From: an uncultured Bacilli bacterium
GTDB taxonomy: Bacteria > Bacillota_I > Bacilli_A > RF39 > UBA660
Assembly (NCBI GenBank): GCA_944359595.1
Contig: CALVSV010000137.1
Location: 1 to 7,615 of the forward strand
Reading direction: 5' to 3'
DNA: 7,615 nt
Made by a program: the position numbers and the translations under genes. The first letter of the stretch is position 1; every line of letters starts with the position of its first letter. Positions 1 through 4,454 of the stretch are shown here, piece after piece. Below the pieces are notes generated by a model, which saw only the letters and a list, made by a program, of their open reading frames with translations, searched no databases and was not told the DNA's origin.

Positions 1-243
1 CTTTAATTCTAGTTTATTTGATAGATTACCAACATATAAAGTTTTAGAATAGTTAAATGCAAGAAATGTAATACCTTTAATTATTATTCTATGAGGTTCT
101 ATATAACTTAAATTTGATTTATCAATATTTCTAATATTACCATTTATAATAGTAGGTTTGGTATTACAAAAATCACATATAAATTCAATCTTTCTTTTTA
201 AATCATTTTCAATTTCTAATTCTTTTATAGTAATGCTAATCAT
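1..243 (-). CDS. Hypothetical protein, 3' part outside the window
   Basis: An open frame of 81 codons runs from an ATG at 243-241 to the window edge with no stop, so only the N-terminal part is visible. The start is supported by an AAAGGA ribosome site about 8 bases upstream. The protein begins MISITIKELEIENDLKRK and carries a CDFC pair around residues 28-31, which could be half of a metal site. No signal peptide or membrane segment is visible. I do not recognise the family. It lies just downstream of the tRNA-Cys terminator on the same strand, and I see no clear promoter in the gap, so it may depend partly on read-through from the tRNA unit (inference). Confidence 0.6.
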   Translation of the reverse strand, partial: MISITIKELEIENDLKRKIEFICDFCNTKPTIINGNIRNIDKSNLSYIEPHRIIIKGITFLAFNYSKTLYVGNLSNKLELK

Positions 244-272
244 AAAACCCATCCTTTCAAATCTTAAACACT

Positions 273-307
273 AAAAAAGTACCAACTTCTTTTAGAAATT
301 GATACTT
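273..307 (-). terminator. Rho-independent terminator of tRNA-Cys
   Basis: On the minus strand a 13-bp stem (arms 295-307 and 277-289, with two G-U pairs) closes a 5-base loop and is followed by a run of six T (273-278). It lies 44 bases past the tRNA 3' end and about 30 bases before the next start codon. Confidence 0.85.
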
Positions 308-351
308 ATATATTTAAGCCCTAACTTTAAAAGTTCGAGCGTATTTCCTTA

Positions 352-425
352 TGGAGGGACCGGACGGATTTGAACCGACGATCAAGGTGTTGCAGACCCG
401 TGCCTTACCACTTGGCTACAGTCCC
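352..425 (-). tRNA. tRNA-Cys (anticodon GCA)
   Basis: A 74-base cloverleaf can be folded on the minus strand. The acceptor GGGACTG pairs with CGGTCCC. A U73 discriminator, typical of tRNA-Cys, follows, with CCA encoded at 354-352. The D arm is GCC/GGC. The anticodon loop is CTGCAAC with GCA at 393-391. The T loop is TTCAAAT. Two stem positions do not pair canonically: C27-U43 in the anticodon stem and U50-U64 in the T stem. It supplies cysteine for UGC and UGU codons. It has its own promoter (440-468) and terminator (273-307), so it appears to be a single tRNA unit. Confidence 0.95.
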
Positions 426-439
426 ACGAGACATATATA

Positions 440-468
440 ATTATAGCAAATTAAAACGTATTATGCAA
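440..468 (-). promoter_or_regulatory. Sigma-A promoter of tRNA-Cys
   Basis: On the minus strand there is TTGCAT at 468-463, a 17-base spacer, then TATAAT at 445-440 preceded by TGC (an extended -10). Transcription would start a few bases before the tRNA 5' end at 425. The -35 overlaps one arm of the large inverted repeat at 454-513. Confidence 0.75.
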
Positions 469-513
469 TAATATTTTTGAATTTTTATAGTATATTATAT
501 GCACAATACGTTT
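454..513. repeat. Long inverted repeat / hairpin upstream of tRNA-Cys
   Basis: Arms 454-467 and 500-513 pair over 14 bp, with one mismatch that is a G-U pair in minus-strand RNA. After a single bulged base (499), a further 7 bp form (468-474 with 492-498), leaving a 17-base loop. The 512 end overlaps the stop codon of the putative small ORF, and the other arm covers the -35 of the tRNA promoter. A minus-strand transcript would meet TTTTAATTT after the stem, so this could be a weak terminator for the small ORF or a miniature repeat. Both readings are inference. Confidence 0.7.
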
Positions 514-610
514 ATTGGTTCTTATTTAAATTTATAAGTGCCCTAATTTGTACTTCATCAATATCTTCCATTAAATTATTAAAAATAATATCTAAATAAC
601 ATGTATTCAT
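512..610 (-). CDS. Putative small ORF, 32 aa
   Basis: An ATG at 610-608 is preceded by GGTGAT at a plausible ribosome-site distance and reads 32 codons to TAA at 514-512. The peptide starts MNTCYLDIIFNNLMEDIDEV and ends in a hydrophilic tail (NLNKNQ). It has one Cys, no membrane segment and no recognised family. It could be a true small protein, the remains of a longer gene, or chance in AT-rich DNA. In its favour are the ribosome-like site and a hairpin exactly at the stop. Against it are its length and the lack of a clear promoter. Confidence 0.3.
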   Translation of the reverse strand: MNTCYLDIIFNNLMEDIDEVQIRALINLNKNQ

Positions 611-623
611 TGTATCACCAACC

Positions 624-651
624 AAATAATATCATATAATTAATATTATTT
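624..651. repeat. Short AT-only inverted repeat
   Basis: AAATAATAT at 624-632 pairs with ATATTATTT at 643-651 around a 10-base loop. It lies just upstream of the putative small ORF. All pairs are A-T, so it may be chance. Confidence 0.35.
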
Positions 652-674
652 CATTATGTTCTACAAAAGAAGAC

Positions 675-705
675 AAAAAATAAATCGTATTTCAGATTTA
701 TTTTT
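675..705 (-). terminator. AT-rich terminator overlapping the lipoprotein stop codon
   Basis: On the minus strand an 11-bp stem (AAAAATAAATC, 705-695, with GATTTATTTTT, 686-676) closes an 8-base loop and leads into T residues. The TAA stop at 700-698 lies inside the first arm. The stem is nearly all A-T, so strength is uncertain. The opposite strand could use it too. Confidence 0.55.
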
Positions 706-1699
706 CTAATGCAGAAACAGTAAGTGATTTAGCTATAGATAACAATTCATTAGAGTTCAATTCTTCGCTAGAAATATAATATTCTATACCATTACTTATC
801 CATGATATTGAATTATCAGAAATTGCTGCTACAGTATCTGTTAAAATTTCCGGTTCTCCAATAGTAGGTATTACTTCAAACTCATCATCAACAGAAACAG
901 TTTCTTCAACAATCATAAATGGATTTTCACCTGCAAATGTTAAAATAATTCTTTCTCCATCATCTTTTTTTATTGTGCTTTCGTTTTCTAAATATGTTTC
1001 ATCGGGTAAATACATTGGATAAATTGTATTATCTATTTTAGAAACTGTACTAATAGTTTCTGTGTTTTCAGCACTCGATTTTAAATTTTCTTCTGTATCA
1101 AAATGATTTTTATTAAATGATGGTTTCATGTCTATTTTAGTAAATGACATTTTTATTTGTGGTGTACCAGCATTATCTAATACATGAACTTCACTAAATT
1201 CCATATCGCTATTTATATATATTTTTTGTGATTCTAAGTTATTATTGTTAGGATAGTTTACTTTGGTTTCTAATACATATGTGTTATCTTTTTCTTCAAA
1301 TTTTAAATCTTTATCATTTTCTATATCATTAATCAAAGATTGCAACAGATATACTTGTGAATTATTGTATGGCCATTCACTTTGAAATTTAAAACTTTTG
1401 TTTAGGCTAGGTGTTAGAACATACACTCCATCTTCATTTTTAAGTATTATTTGTTCGTGATTATTGCTTTTGTTTGTTAAACTTACTCTATAGTAATCTT
1501 CACTTTTATAACTTACATTAACATCATATGAATATACATCTTCATTATTAATTATGTCCATATTTCCTTCAAGATAATAAGATTTTGCTTTATTTACTTT
1601 ATCAGAAATATTTTTTATAACATCATCTTTACTTACTTTTCCACAACCAACTAACATTAGTGTTAACAACATTATGAATACTATAATCTTTTTTTTCAA
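698..1699 (-). CDS. LolA-like / YdcC-like lipoprotein
   Basis: A 333-residue lipoprotein anchored on the outer face of the cytoplasmic membrane. Residues 1-19 form a typical lipoprotein signal: MKKK, a hydrophobic stretch, then LVGC with the acylated Cys at 19. Residues about 28-205 are beta-rich with alternating YxL/YxV patterns, as in the LolA-like fold of Gram-positive proteins related to sporulation protein YdcC. Residues about 225-330 (YPMYLPDETY, then a WISNGIEYYIS strand and a final IAKSL helix) resemble the DUF4367-type domain often found after it. I take the start as TTG at 1699-1697 because GAGGTG lies 6 bases before it and the result is a compact signal peptide. A GTG 8 codons upstream opens the frame but has no ribosome site. 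It is divergent from the DUF378 gene. Family assignment is by pattern only; the ligand is unknown. Confidence 0.75.
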   Translation of the reverse strand: MKKKIIVFIMLLTLMLVGCGKVSKDDVIKNISDKVNKAKSYYLEGNMDIINNEDVYSYDVNVSYKSEDYYRVSLTNKSNNHEQIILKNEDGVYVLTPSLNKSFKFQSEWPYNNSQVYLLQSLINDIENDKDLKFEEKDNTYVLETKVNYPNNNNLESQKIYINSDMEFSEVHVLDNAGTPQIKMSFTKIDMKPSFNKNHFDTEENLKSSAENTETISTVSKIDNTIYPMYLPDETYLENESTIKKDDGERIILTFAGENPFMIVEETVSVDDEFEVIPTIGEPEILTDTVAAISDNSISWISNGIEYYISSEELNSNELLSIAKSLTVSALEK

Positions 1700-1705
1700 T
1701 TTTTT

Positions 1706-1711
1706 CACCTC
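1706..1711 (-). promoter_or_regulatory. Ribosome site selecting the TTG start of the lipoprotein gene
   Basis: GAGGTG on the minus strand is followed by a six-A spacer and TTG at 1699. The longer frame beginning with GTG at 1723 has no comparable site, so this motif argues for the shorter protein. Confidence 0.7.
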
Positions 1712-1727
1712 AATTACTTTCACTAAA

Positions 1728-1756
1728 ATTATATTATTCGATAAAAAAATTATGTA
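1728..1756 (-). promoter_or_regulatory. Possible promoter of the lipoprotein gene
   Basis: TATAAT at 1733-1728 with TACATA 17 bases upstream (1756-1751). The -10 is perfect but the -35 matches only half the consensus. In DNA this AT-rich it is tentative. Confidence 0.35.
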
Positions 1757-1803
1757 TATATTTTAATTATATGGTAAATAATATTAGTAAAAGGAGGAAA
1801 ATT

Positions 1804-2004
1804 ATGAACACTTTACAAAAAACAGCACTAGTAATAACTATAATTGGTGCATTAAATTGGCTTTTAATAGGTCTATTCCAATTTGATCTAGTCGCTACTC
1901 TATTTGGGGGATCAGATGAAATTTTGGCTAGAATTATATATATATTAGTTGGAATATGCGGAATTATCAATATTGGAATATTATTTAAAAATTTAGATAG
2001 ATAA
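1804..2004 (+). CDS. DUF378 family small membrane protein (YuzA-like)
   Basis: A 66-residue protein with two predicted membrane helices, about residues 6-26 (ALVITIIGALNWLLIGLF) and 43-60 (IIYILVGICGIINIGILF). The pattern ALNWLLIGLFxFDLVATLFG, then ARIIYILVGICGI, is that of the DUF378 family, whose role is unknown. AAAGGAGG at 1790-1797, six bases before the ATG, fixes the start; an in-frame ATG at 1771 has no ribosome site. The length matches the family. The gene is monocistronic, with a strong terminator directly behind it, and is divergent from the lipoprotein gene. I could not call a convincing promoter between the two. Confidence 0.9.
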   Translation: MNTLQKTALVITIIGALNWLLIGLFQFDLVATLFGGSDEILARIIYILVGICGIINIGILFKNLDR

Positions 2005-2005
2005 T

Positions 2006-2038
2006 AAACATTTTAGTGGATTTCTAAAATGTTTTTTT
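2006..2038 (+). terminator. Rho-independent terminator of the DUF378 gene
   Basis: A perfect 11-bp stem, AAACATTTTAG (2006-2016) with CTAAAATGTTT (2024-2034), closes a 7-base loop and runs into seven T (2032-2038). It begins within a second TAA right after the stop. Confidence 0.9.
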
Positions 2039-2049
2039 ATATAAAATAA

Positions 2050-2078
2050 TTGATATATATTATTTATTTTGATATAAT
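2050..2078 (+). promoter_or_regulatory. Strong sigma-A promoter of the LemA-like gene
   Basis: TTGATA at 2050-2055, a 17-base spacer, and TATAAT at 2073-2078 preceded by TGA (an extended -10). The start codon follows 27 bases after the -10. Confidence 0.85.
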
Positions 2079-2093
2079 CTTATCAGATAAGTG

Positions 2094-2099
2094 AAGGTG
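2094..2099 (+). promoter_or_regulatory. Ribosome site selecting the ATG start of the LemA-like gene
   Basis: AAGGTG with a six-base spacer to ATG at 2106. A GTG at 2091 would lengthen the protein by five residues but has no ribosome site and would place this motif inside the coding region. Confidence 0.65.
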
Positions 2100-2105
2100 T
2101 TATTT

Positions 2106-2654
2106 ATGATATTAGTATTATTTATTGTTTTATTACTTGTTATTATTATTGGATTATTATCTGTTTATTATGTAATAATGTATAACAAGTATCAAGAATA
2201 CATTATTAGAATAAATGAAAGTGAAAGTAAGATAGACAATAATATAAGAGAGAAATTTGATTTGCTTGGTAAGGCTATAAATGTAATTCGTGGTACATTA
2301 GATATAGAAGGAGATATATTCCCTGATATTATAAAATTAAGATCTAGAAAACTATCAAGTTTTGAATTAAATAGAAAATTAGCTGAAACTATGATAGAAT
2401 TTGATAAAGTTAAAAATGATAATGAAAAATTATTAAAAAGTGATACATTTAAAGAAATAGATGAAAAATTAAGGAATATAGAAGTTGATTTAGATGCTTT
2501 ACAAAAGTACTATAATTCAATTATTTCAAAATATAATACATTAGTAAGATCATTTCCATCAAATATAATAGCTAAAATTTCACATTACAAATTAAAAAAT
2601 TATTTTGATGGTAAGGATATGAATGATGATATAACTAATGACTTTAAGTTATAA
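2106..2654 (+). CDS. LemA family protein
   Basis: A 182-residue protein with one N-terminal membrane helix (residues about 2-25, almost all I, L and V) followed by a long charged helical region. The C-terminal signature YNTLVRSFPSNIIAKISHYK, then YFDG (about 143-169), is the LemA hallmark. The segment IDNNIREKFDLLGKAINVIRG (about 43-63) corresponds to the family's helix that normally reads as an RxDLIPNLV-type motif. The protein should sit in the membrane as a helical bundle facing the outside. The family's function is unknown, though it is widespread and linked with envelope biology. The middle (about 75-125) is poorly conserved compared with typical LemA, so this is a divergent member. It has its own strong promoter. 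No terminator is obvious before rpsT, so some read-through into rpsT is possible. Confidence 0.82.
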   Translation: MILVLFIVLLLVIIIGLLSVYYVIMYNKYQEYIIRINESESKIDNNIREKFDLLGKAINVIRGTLDIEGDIFPDIIKLRSRKLSSFELNRKLAETMIEFDKVKNDNEKLLKSDTFKEIDEKLRNIEVDLDALQKYYNSIISKYNTLVRSFPSNIIAKISHYKLKNYFDGKDMNDDITNDFKL

Positions 2655-2668
2655 TTTGCTTGAAATTA

Positions 2669-2697
2669 TTGCATTTTAATAAAATTTTTGTTAAAAT
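2669..2697 (+). promoter_or_regulatory. Sigma-A promoter of rpsT
   Basis: TTGCAT at 2669-2674, a 17-base spacer, and TAAAAT at 2692-2697 preceded by TGT (an extended -10). The same -35 and spacing occur at the tRNA-Cys promoter. It leaves a leader of roughly 25 bases before the ATG. Confidence 0.65.
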
Positions 2698-2728
2698 TTA
2701 TATTGACATTTGAAAAGGAGGTATTATA

Positions 2729-2983
2729 ATGCCAAACATTAAAAGCGCTAAAAAACGTGTTAAAGTTATTGCTAAGAAAAAAGTAAGTAATAATGATTTA
2801 AGATCTAGCATGAGAACTGCTATTAAAAATGTATTAAAAGAAACTGATAAAGAAAAAGCACAAGAACTTTTAAACATAGCTATTCAAAGAATTGATAAAG
2901 CTTGTTCTAAAGGTATTGTTCATAAAAATTATGTTGCAAGACAAAAATCACGTTTAACTAAATTTGTTAATAATATGAAGTAA
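2729..2983 (+). CDS. rpsT: 30S ribosomal protein S20
   Basis: An 84-residue basic protein, the usual length for bacterial S20. It begins MPNIKSAKKRV and contains the typical helical pattern with SSMRTAIKNV, an AIQRIDKACSKGIVHKN segment and the final ARQKSRLTKFVN. S20 binds 16S rRNA early in 30S assembly. AAAGGAGG at 2714-2721 with a 7-base spacer is a very strong ribosome site, as expected for a ribosomal protein. The gene stands alone with its own promoter and terminator, the usual arrangement for rpsT. A TTGACA/TATAAT pair overlaps the ribosome site and start codon (see findings). Confidence 0.97.
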   Translation: MPNIKSAKKRVKVIAKKKVSNNDLRSSMRTAIKNVLKETDKEKAQELLNIAIQRIDKACSKGIVHKNYVARQKSRLTKFVNNMK

Positions 2984-3007
2984 TTTGGTTTTACTTCTTT
3001 TTTTTTT
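2977..3007 (+). terminator. Rho-independent terminator of rpsT
   Basis: GAAGTAA (2977-2983, containing the stop codon) pairs with TTACTTC (2991-2997) around a 7-base loop and is followed by ten T (2998-3007). Confidence 0.9.
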
Positions 3008-3056
3008 AAGTATAATATGTTAAAATTAACTTAATTAGAGGATGGTGTGTGATTTA

Positions 3057-3980
3057 ATGAAAAAAAGTGTACAAGTCATTTTAGCGCTTGCAATAGTTGC
3101 AGCTATATTTTTTATGAGAGAAGATATATCTAATTTTTTAAGTAATTTTATAAATGAACAAAAAGATAAAAATATAGTAAATAAAATAAATATACCAGAA
3201 AGTAATGAATATAAAAAAAATGACACAACATATAGTTATGTAAAAAATGTTGATAACTTTATACCTAATAATACAAATGATATTAAAAATATTATTTATA
3301 CTATATTAAACAATGGATTTAATGAATTTACGTTTTATTGTCCGTCAACTTATGAAAATTGTATAGAAGATGTTACAGAGATTACTAATGATGAAGAAGA
3401 GTTATCAAATATTAATAACTTTGTAAATCCGTTTAATTCTTTTAAAACATTAGAAACAACATATAGTTCTAATGGAGAAATAACTATATTAGTTCATAAA
3501 TTATATGATGATGACACTATAAGTGTTATTAACGATAGAGTTGATACAATTATTAGTGAAAATATAACAGATGAAATGAGTAGTGAAGAAAAAATTAAAA
3601 CTATTCATGATTACATTATTAACAATACAAAATATGATGATGAAAAAATTGGTGGCATTACTAAATATAAATCAAATACAGCTTATGGTGCGCTTATAGA
3701 AGGTTATGCAATATGTAGTGGATATGCTGATTCTATGGCAATATTTTTAGATACTATGGGAATTGAAAATTATAAAATATCATCAACTAATCATGTTTGG
3801 AACTTAGTAAAAATTGGCGATGAATGGAAACATTTAGATCTTACATTTGATGATCCAGTAACTAGTAGTGGTGAGGATATGTTATTAACTGATTATTTTA
3901 TGATTACCACTGCTCAATTAAAAGAAAAGGGAAATATAGAACATTATTTTAATGAAGATGTATATGCTGAAGCTAAATAA
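3057..3980 (+). CDS. Membrane-anchored transglutaminase-like protein
   Basis: A 307-residue protein. Residues 4-20 form a hydrophobic signal anchor after MKK with no clear cleavage site, so the rest is probably outside the cell. Residues about 30-170 are Asn-, Asp- and Lys-rich with no recognised domain. Residues about 175-270 are a transglutaminase-like fold: EKIKTIHDYIINNTKYD, then EGYAICSGYA with Cys220, TNHVWNLV with His246, and WKHLDLTFDD with Asp261, giving a complete Cys-His-Asp triad. Such bacterial proteins are thought to act as proteases or crosslinking enzymes on surface substrates; the substrate here is unknown. I prefer ATG 3057 because it yields a clean MKKS signal anchor. An ATG five codons upstream abuts GAGG too closely. 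The gene is convergent with smpB across a shared terminator. Confidence 0.85.
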   Translation: MKKSVQVILALAIVAAIFFMREDISNFLSNFINEQKDKNIVNKINIPESNEYKKNDTTYSYVKNVDNFIPNNTNDIKNIIYTILNNGFNEFTFYCPSTYENCIEDVTEITNDEEELSNINNFVNPFNSFKTLETTYSSNGEITILVHKLYDDDTISVINDRVDTIISENITDEMSSEEKIKTIHDYIINNTKYDDEKIGGITKYKSNTAYGALIEGYAICSGYADSMAIFLDTMGIENYKISSTNHVWNLVKIGDEWKHLDLTFDDPVTSSGEDMLLTDYFMITTAQLKEKGNIEHYFNEDVYAEAK

Positions 3981-4008
3981 AAAATTAGAAAATCATTTCT
4001 AATTTTTT
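3979..4008. terminator. Bidirectional terminator between the transglutaminase gene and smpB
   Basis: A 13-bp stem (3979-3991 with 3996-4008) closes a 4-base loop ATCA. T runs lie on the 3' side in both directions (4003-4008 on plus, complement of 3979-3984 on minus). Both stop codons lie partly in the arms. Confidence 0.88.
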
Positions 4009-4444
4009 ATTTATATTTCATATTATGTTGAAGTTCTCTTAATTGATCTTTTTTCTTTATATCTTCTCTTTTGTCGTATAATTTCTTTCCTTTTCCAACA
4101 CCTAATAATATTTTAGCTTTATTATTTTTAAAATAAATTTTTATAGGTACTAATGTATACCCATTTAATTCAATTTTATTTTTTAATTTTTTTATTTCGT
4201 TTTTATGTAATAATAGTTTTCTTGTTTTATTTTCATCATGATTAAATATATTACCCTCATCATATTTAGATATGTGCATGTTTAATATAAATACTTCATT
4301 ATTTTTTATTACAGCATAACTATCTTTTATATTGGCTTTTCCACTTCTTATTGATTTAATTTCTGTACCAGTAAGAACTATACCGCACTCTATTTCATCT
4401 TCTATAAAATAATTAAATTTAGCTTTTTTATTTAATATTTCCAT
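4007..4444 (-). CDS. smpB: SsrA-binding protein SmpB
   Basis: A 145-residue protein that binds tmRNA and brings it to stalled ribosomes for trans-translation in the cytoplasm. Family features are visible in order: NKKAKFNYFIEDEIECGIVLTG, with the core GTEIKSIRSGKANIKDSYA; an HISKYDEGN loop; RKLLLHKNEI; GYTLVPIKIYFKN; and the C-terminal KILLGVGKGKKLYDKREDIKKKD, whose basic tail enters the decoding centre. The start is the ATG at 4444-4442, giving MEILNKK. A frame opening eight codons upstream would overlap rnr and lacks family support. The ribosome site AGGTGA is made from the last codon and stop of rnr, four bases upstream, so translation is coupled to rnr. Confidence 0.96.
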   Translation of the reverse strand: MEILNKKAKFNYFIEDEIECGIVLTGTEIKSIRSGKANIKDSYAVIKNNEVFILNMHISKYDEGNIFNHDENKTRKLLLHKNEIKKLKNKIELNGYTLVPIKIYFKNNKAKILLGVGKGKKLYDKREDIKKKDQLRELQHNMKYK

Positions 4445-4448
4445 TATA

Positions 4449-4454
4449 TCACCT
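4449..4454 (-). promoter_or_regulatory. smpB ribosome site embedded in the rnr stop
   Basis: AGGTGA on the minus strand consists of rnr's final Arg codon AGG and its TGA stop. It lies four bases before the smpB ATG. A ribosome ending rnr would sit on the smpB start region, which suggests translational coupling. Confidence 0.7.

Noticed and set aside
1771..1803. Upstream ATG for the DUF378 gene
   Set aside because: It would translate through the ribosome site AAAGGAGG; the family starts at the second Met.
1767..1970. Minus-strand frame opposite the DUF378 gene
   Set aside because: It is a shadow of a well-supported family gene with a strong ribosome site on the plus strand.
3035..3226. Minus-strand hydrophobic frame opposite the transglutaminase-like gene
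   Set aside because: Its composition simply mirrors the plus-strand Lys/Glu-rich and signal-anchor coding; no ribosome site.
4449..4451. TGA at the end of rnr as a Trp codon (Mycoplasma code)
   Set aside because: Trp is TGG in the proteins seen, no expected Trp is encoded by an internal TGA, and read-through would only add seven residues into smpB.
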